Assembly (NCBI RefSeq): GCF_901538265.1
Contig: NZ_LR593886.1
Coordinates: 6,965,738 to 7,029,737 of the forward strand
Length of the DNA: 64,000 nucleotides
Origin: Gemmata massiliana
GTDB taxonomy: Bacteria > Planctomycetota > Planctomycetia > Gemmatales > Gemmataceae
Direction: 5' to 3'
The stretch's first letter is position 1. Every line of letters begins with the position of its first letter. This document shows, piece by piece, positions 44,455-53,328 of this stretch. The position numbers were made by a program, and so were the translations under genes. The notes below the pieces were generated by a model. That model was not told where the DNA came from, made no database searches, and saw only the letters and a list, made by a program, of their open reading frames with translations.

Positions 44455-45762
44455 TTAGGCGCGGGGCGGGAGCTTCCACGTGCCGGGGACCGGGGCGCGG
44501 GTCGCGTCCAGCGGCGTGTCGAGCGCGTAGCCCTTCGGCATGGTGTCTTCGGCCGAGGCCAGCGCGTCGTCCCAGCTCAGCGTCTTGCAGCCGTAGCACG
44601 CGTTACGGCCGAGGATCGCGGTGAACGTGGAGTCGGTCACGTTCTTCAGTTCGTTCAGCGGCGAACCCGCGCGGATGCTGTTGAGCAGGTCGATGTGCTC
44701 CTGCACGTAGGCCGAGAGGGTGTCCGAGCCGGACGGCTTCTTGTTGATCTCGTAGTACCCGTCGCGCGTGTAGCACTTGCCCTTCGAGCCGTACAGCGTT
44801 TCGGACACGTCGTCGTCGCCGGGGAGGTGGCGGCAGTAGCTCGACAGGCGCAGGCCGTTCTTGTACTCGTACTCGACCGCGAAGTGGTCCCAGATCTGGC
44901 CCCCTTCCTTCGGGCCGCCCGGGTGCCGGACCGCGCGCCCGCCGAACCCGACCGCCCGGACCGGGTGCTCGCCCATCGCCCAGTTGATGACGTCCAGGTT
45001 GTGGACGTGCTGCTCGACGATGTGGTCGCCGCACAGCCACAGGTAGTGGTACCAGTTGTAGAGCTGGTACGTGCTGTCCGCCATGCCCTCCGGGCGCTTG
45101 TGGAACCACGGCTCGTTGCCGTTCCACGAGCACCGGGCGGAGACGATGTCGCCGATCGCGCCGTCGCGGACCTGCTTCAGGGTCTCGATGTACCCCTTCT
45201 GGTGCCGGCGCTGCGTCCCGGCCACGATCGCGATGTTCTTCTTCTTGGACTCTTCGACCAACTCGTAGCACTTGCGGGCACCCGTGGCGTCCACCGCGAC
45301 CGGTTTCTCGCAGAAGATGTTCTTGTTGGCTTTGACCGCGGCCTCGAGGTGGTACGGGCGGAAGCCCGGGGGCGTCGCGAGGATGACGAGGTTCACGTCG
45401 GTCGCGAGGAGCTTCTGGTAGGCGTCCAGCCCGCTGAACGTGGTGTCCGGCGTGATCTTCACGTTCTTCGTGAACCGGCCGTAGTCCTTGCTCTTCTCGC
45501 TGGTGAACGTCTTGACCGCGTTCTCGGACTTGTTTTTGAAGACGTCCGCGACCGCGACGATTTCGACCTTCCCGGCGGAGCCGTTGATCTTCTCTTCGGC
45601 GTTCAAGATGTCCTTGACGGCCCCCATGCCGCGCCCGCCGCAGCCGATGAGCCCGACCTTGATCGTGTCGCCGCCGCCCGCGAACGCACTCGCGAAGTTG
45701 TTGGCAACTGCGACCCCGCCCGCAGCGGCGGTCGCCTTCAGGAAATCACGACGGTTCGACAT
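44455..45762 (-). CDS. Gfo/Idh/MocA oxidoreductase, Tat-exported
   Basis: The ATG at 45762 begins the Tat leader SNRRDFLKATAAAGGVA; a 12-codon upstream extension is dropped. The protein has 435 residues. The cofactor motif is VGLIGCGGRGMGAV, followed by VILATPPGFRPYH and CEKPVAVD with the active-site lysine, then HNLDVINWAMGEHPVRAVG with the conserved histidine. A GSKGKCYTRDGYYE segment in the second domain is typical of planctomycete members. It is convergent with the TIM-barrel gene and followed upstream by an FGE-like gene on the same strand. Confidence 0.92.
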   Translation of the reverse strand: MSNRRDFLKATAAAGGVAVANNFASAFAGGGDTIKVGLIGCGGRGMGAVKDILNAEEKINGSAGKVEIVAVADVFKNKSENAVKTFTSEKSKDYGRFTKNVKITPDTTFSGLDAYQKLLATDVNLVILATPPGFRPYHLEAAVKANKNIFCEKPVAVDATGARKCYELVEESKKKNIAIVAGTQRRHQKGYIETLKQVRDGAIGDIVSARCSWNGNEPWFHKRPEGMADSTYQLYNWYHYLWLCGDHIVEQHVHNLDVINWAMGEHPVRAVGFGGRAVRHPGGPKEGGQIWDHFAVEYEYKNGLRLSSYCRHLPGDDDVSETLYGSKGKCYTRDGYYEINKKPSGSDTLSAYVQEHIDLLNSIRAGSPLNELKNVTDSTFTAILGRNACYGCKTLSWDDALASAEDTMPKGYALDTPLDATRAPVPGTWKLPPRA

Positions 45763-45897
45763 GGGGAGAGCCTCTTGAATGGCGTGGGTGTGGCCCACAG
45801 GAAAGGTGGTGCGGAGCGGGCCGCGGCCCGCCCCACGAAAAATGGCATCAACGGTGCTTCCAGTATCGGCGGGCGCGTTCGCGCCCGCCGCAAGAAA

Positions 45898-47013
45898 TTA
45901 CTCGGACTTCTTGATGACCCGGGGCTTCAGGTCGGCGAGTTCGGGCTGTTCTTCTTCTGCGAGTACCACGCGGAACCCGATCACGTCCATCCGCGTGAGC
46001 CACCAGATGCTCTGCGGCTCCTGCGGGTCCCACTTCATCCAGGTCGGGTCCGACACGCGGCGCGCCGCGCTGCGGCACCGGTCGGCCTTGTCCGCCCACG
46101 AGCCGCCGCGCACCACGTGCGCCCACTTCTCGTCGGTCGGCACGGTCACCGGGCGCAGGCTGAGTTCGTTCTTCGCGAACTTCGCGTAAGCCTTTTCGTC
46201 GTACTGGTCGAGAGTCCACTCCCACACGTTCCCGTGCATGTCGTGCAGGCCGAAGGCGTTCGCCTTCTTGGTGCCCCGCTTGTGCGTGGTGCCGGCCGGC
46301 TTCGCGTCGGTCGAGGAGTTGTCCTTGTACCAGGCGTACTCGCCGAGGCCCTTCGCGTCGTTCCCGAAGGTGTACGTACCGTCCTTGCCCGCGCGGGCCG
46401 CGTACTCCCACTCGGCCTCGGTGGGCAGGCGGTACGCGCGGCCGGTCTTCTTGCGGAGCCACGCGCAGTACATCATCGCGGCGTGGTGGGTCATGCAGAG
46501 GGCCGGGTGCCCCTCGCGCACGTGCCCGTAGGTGGCGTCGACGAAGGCGTTCGTCGGGCGCGTGATCGCGTCCGCGCCGAGCTTCTTCACCGCGACGTCG
46601 TCGGCCTTCAGGAAGTTCTCGTCGTACCAGAAGGCGTCGTACTCGTCCCAGCCGCACTCGAGCTTGGCCATCCAGAAGCCGTTCACCTTCACCTTGTGGC
46701 GCGGACCCTCGAGCGCCTCGCGCCCGGCCTCGGCATCCGGGCTGCCCATCGTGAACTCGCCGCCCGGAACCCAGACCATCTCGAACTGGGCGTTCATGTC
46801 CTCGCGGTGCGTCTTCGGCGGCTCGCTGTCGGGGTCGTCCACGACGGTCTTGAAGCCCTTCGTCTTCTCGACGAAGTTCTTTTTCGGCTCCAGTTTGGCC
46901 GGTTTGGGGGTGTCGGGCGCTTTGCTCGCGGACTTCTCGTCCGGCACGGTGGCGAGTGCGAAGACCGGAACCGCGGCGCAGAGTACGGCGGCAAGGGTGT
47001 TTCGGAGCGGCAT
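45898..47013 (-). CDS. SUMF1/FGE-domain protein, secreted, probably not a true FGE
   Basis: This 371-residue protein has a signal peptide (MPLRNTLAAVLCAAVPVFALA), a Lys/Pro linker and an FGE-sulfatase domain: FEMVWVPGGEFTMGS, ALCMTHHAAMMYCAWLRKKTG, YRLPTEAEWEYAARAG, GLHDMHGNVWEWT and VVRGGSWADKADRCRSAARR. Formylglycine-generating enzymes carry two cysteines in the last segment; only one is seen here, so formylglycine formation is doubtful. Such secreted FGE-like proteins are common in planctomycetes. It lies 135 nt upstream of the oxidoreductase on the same strand. Confidence 0.88.
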   Translation of the reverse strand: MPLRNTLAAVLCAAVPVFALATVPDEKSASKAPDTPKPAKLEPKKNFVEKTKGFKTVVDDPDSEPPKTHREDMNAQFEMVWVPGGEFTMGSPDAEAGREALEGPRHKVKVNGFWMAKLECGWDEYDAFWYDENFLKADDVAVKKLGADAITRPTNAFVDATYGHVREGHPALCMTHHAAMMYCAWLRKKTGRAYRLPTEAEWEYAARAGKDGTYTFGNDAKGLGEYAWYKDNSSTDAKPAGTTHKRGTKKANAFGLHDMHGNVWEWTLDQYDEKAYAKFAKNELSLRPVTVPTDEKWAHVVRGGSWADKADRCRSAARRVSDPTWMKWDPQEPQSIWWLTRMDVIGFRVVLAEEEQPELADLKPRVIKKSE

Positions 47014-47063
47014 TCTGCTAGATTCTCCGAAGAGAGAGTTACTGTCAACGGGTGGGGTGTCAA

Positions 47064-48206
47064 ATGAACTACTGCATAGCGGGCGCTATACTGTGCCATC
47101 TTATGACAGCGACCGCCCTCCCCCAACCCCATTCCGGGGGGGCATCGAGGGCAGAACCTAACCCCCTAACCCCCTTCCCTAGGAAGGAAGGGGGAACAGA
47201 ACCAACGGCGGTTTTAAGCACCTCTCCGTTTAGGGGAGGGGTTGGGGAGGGGTTGCGGCATGAATCCCTCCGCTTCGAGTTCGAGTCGAAGCACATGGGC
47301 ACGACGTTCCGCATCGTGCTGTACGCGCCCGACAAGGCCGCGGCCAAGAAAGCGTCGGACGCCGCGTTCGCGCGCGTCGGCGAACTCGACGGCATCATGA
47401 GCGATTACAAGAAGGACAGCGAACTCATGCTGCTGTGCAAGGAGTTCGCGACGGAAGTCGGCGCCCCGGTGAAGGTCGGCGAAGATCTGTTCTTAGTGCT
47501 GCGCAAGGCGGACGAGCTGTCGAAGAAGTCCGACGGTGCGTTCGACGTGACGGTGGGGCCGGTGGTGCAACTCTGGCGGCTCGCCCGGCGCACGCAGCGG
47601 TTGCCCGACCCGAAAGAGTTCGACGCGGCGCGCGCGAAGGTCGGCTACAAGAAGGTACAACTGGACGCGACGAAACAGACGGTGCAACTCCTCACCCCGG
47701 GAATGCAACTCGATCTCGGCGGCATCGCGAAGGGCTACGCGGCCGACGAAGCCCTGAAACTGCTACGCGACAAGTTCGGCATCAAGCAGGCACTCGTCGC
47801 GGCGTATGGCGACATCGCGTGCGGCGATCCCCCGCCGGGTGAGGACGGATGGAAGGTCGATATCGCCCCCATCGCGAAGAGTCAGAAGACGCGCCCGCTC
47901 AAGCTCGCGAACGCGGCCGTCTCCACGTCGGGCGATCTGGAACAGTTCGTCGAGATCGGCGGCGTGCGCTACTCGCACGTGCTCGATCCGAAAACCGGAC
48001 TGGGGTTAACCGGTCGGCGCAGCGTGACGGTCATCGCGCCCAACGGCACGACCGCGGATAGCATGACCAAAGCGGTCAGCGTGCTCCCGCCCGAGCAGGC
48101 TCTGAAACTCGTCGAAGAGACGCCCGGCGCCGCGACCTACATCGTGGTGCTGGATAAAGACGAGAAGCCCGTCGCGACCGCGAGCAAACGGTTCCCCAAA
48201 GAGTGA
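47064..48206 (+). CDS. apbE: FAD:protein FMN transferase with in-frame repeat insertion
   Basis: The ATG at 47064 starts a signal-like sequence (MNYCIAGAILCHLMTATALP); a GTG at 47052 is an alternative. The protein has 380 residues. The ApbE core shows HMGTTFRIVLYAP, GAFDVTVGPVVQLWRLA, QLDLGGIAKGYAADEAL, LDPKTGLGLTGRRSVTVIAP and TTADSMTKAVSVLP, the last with the metal-binding D and T. It attaches FMN to target proteins outside the membrane. Residues of about 31-65 are coded by a palindromic repeat (47154-47257) between the signal and the enzyme domain. Confidence 0.92.
   Translation: MNYCIAGAILCHLMTATALPQPHSGGASRAEPNPLTPFPRKEGGTEPTAVLSTSPFRGGVGEGLRHESLRFEFESKHMGTTFRIVLYAPDKAAAKKASDAAFARVGELDGIMSDYKKDSELMLLCKEFATEVGAPVKVGEDLFLVLRKADELSKKSDGAFDVTVGPVVQLWRLARRTQRLPDPKEFDAARAKVGYKKVQLDATKQTVQLLTPGMQLDLGGIAKGYAADEALKLLRDKFGIKQALVAAYGDIACGDPPPGEDGWKVDIAPIAKSQKTRPLKLANAAVSTSGDLEQFVEIGGVRYSHVLDPKTGLGLTGRRSVTVIAPNGTTADSMTKAVSVLPPEQALKLVEETPGAATYIVVLDKDEKPVATASKRFPKE
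47154..47257 (+). repeat. double-hairpin repeat inside the apbE coding sequence
   Basis: It consists of the hairpins CCCTTCCCTAGGAAGGAAGG and CCTCTCCGTTTAGGGGAGGG with flanking CCCCTAACCCCC and GGGGTTGGGG segments. It is the reverse complement of the element at 39430-39571 and in the same orientation as that at 57022-57119. It is translated in frame. Confidence 0.85.
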
Positions 48207-48267
48207 ACGACCGCCGGCGCATTCGGCACCGGTGCGGGTAACGACCACACACATCGGGAGGTCTACC

Positions 48268-48474
48268 GTGGACGAACTCATCAAGACCGTGAGCGAAAAG
48301 GCCGGCATTAACCCGGAACAGGCGAAAGCCGCCGTGAACAGCGTGGTGGAGTTCGTGAAGAGCAAAGTGCCGGTCGTCGGCGAGCAACTTCAGGGGTTGC
48401 TGTCCGGCGGCGGGGACGGCGGGAATCCGCTCGCGGGCGCCGCGGACGCACTCAAGAAGAAGTTCGGCTTCTGA
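48268..48474 (+). CDS. small hypothetical protein (68 aa)
   Basis: GTG at 48268 is preceded by GGGAGG at 6 nt. The 68-residue product reads VDELIKTVSEKAGINPEQAK with a helix, then VVEFVKSKVPVVGEQL and a glycine-rich tail ending KKKFGF. The pattern of two helices with ISP-like EQAKAAV recalls small DUF2267/DUF2780-type proteins, but I am not sure of the family. It follows apbE by 61 nt on the same strand. Confidence 0.75.
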   Translation: MDELIKTVSEKAGINPEQAKAAVNSVVEFVKSKVPVVGEQLQGLLSGGGDGGNPLAGAADALKKKFGF

Positions 48475-48834
48475 GCTATACAGATTGTGTTTCAATGCCC
48501 GCGCGACTGAAAACCGTCAAAAACGGAAATCCGCGGGCACGGCGACATATGAGAAACCGCTTCCACTGCGGTCTCATTTCTCTTTCATCGCCGAATACTT
48601 TCGACTCCCTTTTCCCACTGAAAATCGAAGTCCGTGAAACTATTCGACGGATTAGGGTGTAAGAAAGAAGTACCTGCCAATTGCGGACTCGCCTGCCAGC
48701 GATTCGCTCCAGAATTCTCAGTCGAAGATCAAAGATTCGGACTCATTTTGCCCGATTTTATCCCGGGATTCATTCTCCCGTAGATCGGATAGATTATTTC
48801 TCCCCATTCAACGGATGGGTCGCCTTCATCCGGT
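48475..48834. other. gap with several hairpins, possible small RNA
   Basis: No ORF is convincing. TGCCCGCG...CGCGGGCA (about 48496-48539) and a TGAGA-CCGC hairpin (about 48550-48582) occur, and the stretch ends at the intrinsic terminator at 48835. That terminator is 360 nt after the nearest stop, so a separate small transcript is possible. Confidence 0.4.
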
Positions 48835-48869
48835 CCCCCGCGGGTACTGCCCGCGGGGGTTTTTCTTTT
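48835..48869 (+). terminator. intrinsic terminator upstream of an oxidoreductase gene
   Basis: CCCCCGCGGG (48835-48844) pairs with CCCGCGGGGG (48850-48859) and is followed by TTTTTCTTTT. It is the best terminator in the window and sits 57 nt before the next start codon. Confidence 0.88.
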
Positions 48870-48925
48870 CTCGACTCGCGACGCGGCTTAATGTGGGGGC
48901 ACCTTCTCCCCACGAGGTTGCGCCA

Positions 48926-50143
48926 ATGTCTTCCGACCGTCGCACGTTCCTCGCCTCTTCCGCTCTCGCTACCGCCGGCCTACTCGTCGAGGGCTCGCGC
49001 GGGTTCGCCGCGAACGACACGCTCCAGGTCGGGTTGATCGGCGTCGGCGGGCGCTGCAAGCACCTGCTGAAGTCCTTCCCCGCGCTGCCGAACGTGAAGA
49101 TCACCGCCGTGTGCGACGTGTTCGATGACAACCTCGACGCGGCCCGGAAGCTCGCCGACCCGAAGGCGTTCGCCACGAAGAAGCACGAGGAACTGCTCGC
49201 GCGCAAGGACGTGGACGCGGTGCTCATCGCCAGCCCGGACCACTGGCACGTCCCGCTCACGGTGGATGCGTGCAAGGCGGGCAAGGACGTGTACGTCGAG
49301 AAACCGCTCACGCACGACGTGTCCGAGGGCAAGGCCGTGATCGCGGCCCAAAACGACAACAAGCGCGTGGTGCAGGTCGGCACGCAGCAGCGCAACATGA
49401 CGCACATCCTCGAAGCCTACAAGCTGCTCAAGGCCGGCACGATCGGAAAGGTTCACAAGGTCCACTGCACCTGGAACCGCAACGCGAACCGGTTCCAGCG
49501 CGGCAAAGACCCGCTCGACGCCGGCAAGGTGGACTGGAAACGGTTCCTGGGCGCAGCAAAGGCCCAGGACTTCGACGCCTACAAGTTCCGGCAGTGGCGC
49601 TGGTTCTGGGACTTCGGCGGCGGGATCTTCACCGACCTGATGGTTCACTGGATCGACGTGGTCCACTGGTTCCTGGACCTCGACCACCCGGCCTCGGCCG
49701 CGAGCGTGGGCGACTGGTTCGCGGCAAAAGACGTGTGGGAAACCCCAGACACGGTACAGACGCTCCTGCGCTACCCGAAGCAGGAGGTGCAGGTGTACTT
49801 CGAGGGGACGTTTAGCAACAATCGTAACGGCTCGATGTGCGAGTTCATGGGCACCGAGGGGACGCTGTACATCGACCGCGGGCGCTACGAGGTGATCCCG
49901 GACCGCGACAAGAAGAAGCCCGAGCCGTCCGCACTAGTCCTCGGCACCGACCCGCGTAAGGGGTTGGACTTCTACGACAAACCGGACGGCGAACTGCTCC
50001 ACTTAGCGAACTGGATCGAGTGCGTCCGCGACCGGTCGAAGAAGGTGGCCTGTCCCGCCGAAGCCGGCGTCAGCGCGGCGAGCGCGGCCCACCTCGCGAA
50101 CCAATCCGTGCGCAGCGGGCAAATCGCGGTGTGGAAGGCGTAA
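48926..50143 (+). CDS. Gfo/Idh/MocA oxidoreductase, Tat-exported
   Basis: The ATG at 48926 with GAGG at 8 nt starts the Tat leader SDRRTFLASSALATAGLL; the longer frame would cross the terminator. The protein has 405 residues. It shows VGLIGVGGRCKHLL, VLIASPDHWHVPL, VEKPLTHDVSEG with the active-site lysine and FDFGGG-like WDFGGGIFTDLMVHWIDVVH with the conserved histidines. It is the third protein of this family in the window, most like that at 29042. The substrate is unknown. Confidence 0.92.
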   Translation: MSSDRRTFLASSALATAGLLVEGSRGFAANDTLQVGLIGVGGRCKHLLKSFPALPNVKITAVCDVFDDNLDAARKLADPKAFATKKHEELLARKDVDAVLIASPDHWHVPLTVDACKAGKDVYVEKPLTHDVSEGKAVIAAQNDNKRVVQVGTQQRNMTHILEAYKLLKAGTIGKVHKVHCTWNRNANRFQRGKDPLDAGKVDWKRFLGAAKAQDFDAYKFRQWRWFWDFGGGIFTDLMVHWIDVVHWFLDLDHPASAASVGDWFAAKDVWETPDTVQTLLRYPKQEVQVYFEGTFSNNRNGSMCEFMGTEGTLYIDRGRYEVIPDRDKKKPEPSALVLGTDPRKGLDFYDKPDGELLHLANWIECVRDRSKKVACPAEAGVSAASAAHLANQSVRSGQIAVWKA

Positions 50144-50203
50144 TTGTTTCTTGGCAACCCGGGAGCGCGAGCGCCCGGGGTGATTTCAAACGGGGAATGA
50201 ACC

Positions 50204-51325
50204 ATGACACGTGCGATGCTGGCGACGGGATTCGTGTGCGCGTTCACGAGCGTGCTGGCGCGGGCCGACGAGGCCGAAGATCGCGCCGCCGCAGTTGTCA
50301 CACGGATCAACAGCCGGACCGAGATCAAGCGGGACGCGAACCTTCCCGGCAAACCGGTCGTGTCCGTCCGGTTACAGTCGCTCAGCGAAGATGGCAGCGA
50401 ACTGAGGTACATGTCTGACTTTCCGCAGTTGAAGGAGCTCAATGTCACGTCGTTCGGCAAGAACGCCGTTACGGACGACATGCTGAAGCCTCTGGCGAAG
50501 TGCGCCAATCTGGAAGCCCTCGGCTTGCACGGCTCGGCGATCACCGGAGAGGGCTTGAAGCACGTCAGCGGCCTGAAGAATCTCAACCGCTTGGTCTTAG
50601 GAATGAACAAGAGCCTCACCGACGACGCGATGAAGCACGTCGCAGCAATGCCGGCCCTGACGGAACTCTACCTCGAAGATACACCGATCACCGACGCCGG
50701 CGCGAAACACCTCGCCGCGCTCAAAGCGCTGACGCTGCTCCGCATTAGCTCGACCAAACTTACCGACAACGGAATGAAGGATTTGGCTGCGTTGAAAGGG
50801 TTGACGACTCTCGTTATCTCGTACACGAGCGTCACCGACGAGGGGTTGAAGTCGGTCGGCACACTGGAGAAGTTGGAGCGGCTGCACATCCACCGACTGA
50901 CGATCACCGACGCCGGAATGAAGCACCTGACCGGACTGAAGAAGCTCTCCGAGTTGTCCGCAATGCAAAACACGCTCACCGACGAAGGGGTGAAGGAGAT
51001 CGCCAAACTCCCTGAGTTGAAGGTGCTCGACCTCACGTTCAACAAAGTCACCGACGAAGGGGTGAAAGCCCTGGCGAGTTGCAAAAAGCTGGAGCAGGTC
51101 GGGCTGGGTGCCACCGGCATCACCGACGCCGCGGCGAAGGATCTTGCGGCACTCACCAACCTCAAGCGGATCAACGTCCCGCAGACCGAATTCAGCGATG
51201 TCGGCCTGAAGGAACTCGAGAAGTTAAGGGGCTTAATGCTACAGGTGAACGCGACAAAGGTCACCGCCGGCGGCGTGAAAGCGTTCAAACAGGCCGTGCC
51301 GGAGTGCAACGTGTTTCAGCGCTGA
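50204..51325 (+). CDS. secreted leucine-rich repeat protein
   Basis: This 373-residue protein has a signal peptide (MTRAMLATGFVCAFTSVLARA) and then about eleven leucine-rich repeats of 23-25 residues. The pattern is L-x-x-L-x-x-L-x-L-x-x-T-x-(I/V)-T-D-x-G-(M/L)-K, as in KHLAALKALTLLRISSTKLTDNGMK. The repeats are of the ribonuclease-inhibitor-like bacterial kind found widely in planctomycetes. It probably binds proteins at the cell envelope. The gene has GGGGA at 7 nt and follows the oxidoreductase by 60 nt, with a small CCCGGG hairpin between. Confidence 0.9.
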   Translation: MTRAMLATGFVCAFTSVLARADEAEDRAAAVVTRINSRTEIKRDANLPGKPVVSVRLQSLSEDGSELRYMSDFPQLKELNVTSFGKNAVTDDMLKPLAKCANLEALGLHGSAITGEGLKHVSGLKNLNRLVLGMNKSLTDDAMKHVAAMPALTELYLEDTPITDAGAKHLAALKALTLLRISSTKLTDNGMKDLAALKGLTTLVISYTSVTDEGLKSVGTLEKLERLHIHRLTITDAGMKHLTGLKKLSELSAMQNTLTDEGVKEIAKLPELKVLDLTFNKVTDEGVKALASCKKLEQVGLGATGITDAAAKDLAALTNLKRINVPQTEFSDVGLKELEKLRGLMLQVNATKVTAGGVKAFKQAVPECNVFQR

Positions 51326-51345
51326 GTGCGGCGGTCGCAGCCCAC

Positions 51346-52668
51346 TCATCCCCCGTATTCGCACGCGGCGAGCACCTCGGGCGCGCCGCCCTTCGACCAC
51401 ACGTCGCCCGGCGAGCGCCCGGACGCGAGCACCGCACGGAGCGGGTCGAGGAACGTCGCGTCCTCGCCCTGATGCTTCAGACCCGCGTCCGCGATCGCCA
51501 CGATTTCGCGGCACCAGTCGGTCAGCGGCTTCCCGCGGTATTCTGCTCGTAGCCCCGCGCGCGATGCCATTTCCGAAAGCGGGCGCAATTCTTCAGGCTT
51601 GAAGTGGCGCGCGAGATCAGTCGCGGCGCCGAGCGCGTCCGCGTCGTAGAGCAGCCCCTTCCAGATCGCGGGGACCGCCAACGCGAGCGGGGCCGGGGTC
51701 GCGTCCGCGCCGCGCACTTCGAGGAAGCGCTTCAGGCGCGCTTCGGTGAACATCGTCGAGAGGTGAACGTCCCAGTCGTGCCGCGTCGGGAACCGGCCGT
51801 CGATCCCGCGGTTCAGGAACGTGCGGAACGTCACGCCCGGCGCGGGCCGAAGCGATTCGCCGTCGGTGAGGAGCAAGAGCGGGACGTCGAGTACAAGTTG
51901 TACCCATCGCGCGAACGTGACCTCCCCCGCGAGCAGGTCCGTGAGCAACCCGCTGCGGTCCGGGTCCATGCCGTGCCAGACGTGCCCGCGGTACGACACG
52001 AACTCCGTGCGCCGGCCCCCGAACATTGGCGCATTGGCGAACAGCGCGTTCACAACGGGACCGAGCCGGAGCGCGAGCGCGAACTTGCGCCCCGCGTCCG
52101 CTTCGTCCGCGAAATCGAACGTGACCTGCGTGCTCGCGGTCGCCTTCATCATGTGAAGCGCGAACGCGCTCCGGGTCGGCAGGTACTCGGCCATGAGCCG
52201 GTGCCGCGGGCGCGGGTTCAGCGGAATCTCAGATATTGTGCTGACTGGCGTGACGCCGCTCGCGATCCACGCGATCCGCGCCGGGTCAGTTACGGCCCGC
52301 AGTTCGTTCAAGTGGGTGTCGAGTTCCGACCGCAATTCTGCGAGGTGCGCCGAGGGCGCGGTAGACAATTCGAGTTGCCCGCCGGGTTCCACGGAGACTG
52401 TGGACCAGCCACGGGTGAGCGTCGTGAGCCGCCCCGATTCGTAGTGCGGTTCCCAGGAAAATAGGAGTGCGAGCGCTCGCAGAACCGTTTCGATACCGTC
52501 GTCGAAGCCGATTTGCCGGCCGGTTGAACGATCGGCGGCAATCTTCTCGAACTCCGCGCCGACGCGCCACGCAGAACGCGGTTTCGCGCCCCCGTGGAAG
52601 TAGTCGACCAGGTCGCTCTCAGCGACGGGCGTGTCGTCGATGCCGGTCCCTGGCAGGTGCGTACTCAT
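51346..52668 (-). CDS. gshA: glutamate-cysteine ligase, plant/proteobacterial GCS2 type
   Basis: The ATG at 52668 (MSTHLPGTGIDDTPV) gives 440 residues; an upstream extension with a hydrophobic stretch is not part of the family. The GCS2 core has WRVGAEFEKIAADRSTG, VSVEPGGQLELSTAPS, TASTQVTFDFADEAD, RRTEFVSYRGHVW and HLSTMFTEARLKRFLEVRGAD. It joins glutamate and cysteine, the first step of glutathione-type thiol synthesis. No gshB is nearby. Confidence 0.88.
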   Translation of the reverse strand: MSTHLPGTGIDDTPVAESDLVDYFHGGAKPRSAWRVGAEFEKIAADRSTGRQIGFDDGIETVLRALALLFSWEPHYESGRLTTLTRGWSTVSVEPGGQLELSTAPSAHLAELRSELDTHLNELRAVTDPARIAWIASGVTPVSTISEIPLNPRPRHRLMAEYLPTRSAFALHMMKATASTQVTFDFADEADAGRKFALALRLGPVVNALFANAPMFGGRRTEFVSYRGHVWHGMDPDRSGLLTDLLAGEVTFARWVQLVLDVPLLLLTDGESLRPAPGVTFRTFLNRGIDGRFPTRHDWDVHLSTMFTEARLKRFLEVRGADATPAPLALAVPAIWKGLLYDADALGAATDLARHFKPEELRPLSEMASRAGLRAEYRGKPLTDWCREIVAIADAGLKHQGEDATFLDPLRAVLASGRSPGDVWSKGGAPEVLAACEYGG

Positions 52669-52887
52669 TGAGTTATCGGCGCTCCGCGGGGCCGAGAGAA
52701 TTAGCCCCACAGCAAAAAATACGAGCGGGCATCGGTAAAACCAACCCGTTCGATAGGTCATACCGGACCGAGCGAATATCTTTCTGTCGCTACGTTAGCG
52801 GTCCGGATTTCTTGCAATATGGCTCAAGACGCGGGCTTTCAAAACGAATTTATTAGACATGGGTCACTTGCGCGCCGATAATTAGAT

Positions 52888-53205
52888 ATGCCCTCTCCTC
52901 GGCTCCATCGCCTCGCACAACTCGTGCTGGCTTTGCTCCTCGTCATCCCTTCGGTTTGTTGGGCCGGGCCAGAATCACTCGCGCGAACCACCACAGAATC
53001 GATCCCGAACGAAGACCAGGACGACGGCCGCGAGATCGAACTCGCCGCGCCGACGAGCCGTCAATCACTCAGTACCGAACGCCCTGCCCTAGATAGCAAC
53101 CGCCCGGGTCATTCCGCACCTGCCTCCGGCACCCGCGTTGTCCGCGACGAGGTTAGTGCGCGGCACACGCCTACCGACCCACTCTGCGCACGTCTGCGCT
53201 GTTAG
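52888..53205 (+). CDS. small secreted hypothetical protein (105 aa)
   Basis: The 105-residue product has a clear signal peptide (PRLHRLAQLVLALLLVIPSV, cleavage near CWAG) followed by a polar, disordered, Arg/Ser/Thr-rich part and a C-terminal CARLRC. There is no good ribosome binding site and no family is recognised. It is kept because the signal peptide is convincing. Confidence 0.45.
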   Translation: MPSPRLHRLAQLVLALLLVIPSVCWAGPESLARTTTESIPNEDQDDGREIELAAPTSRQSLSTERPALDSNRPGHSAPASGTRVVRDEVSARHTPTDPLCARLRC

Positions 53206-53328
53206 AGCCTCCCGTTAACCACCCGTTTCCGGAGCTTGGCGCCTCGCGCCCCGTTCCGGCTTTCCCATTTTCGGGTCTTCCCGCTCGATTACGGCCGCGT
53301 GCCGACGTGCGGGGGCGGAGGGGCATTC

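Noticed and set aside
44386-47067. Plus-strand ORF of 893 codons
   Set aside because: It is the antisense shadow of the oxidoreductase and FGE-like genes, with Val/Arg/Leu-rich composition typical of the complementary frame in high-GC DNA.
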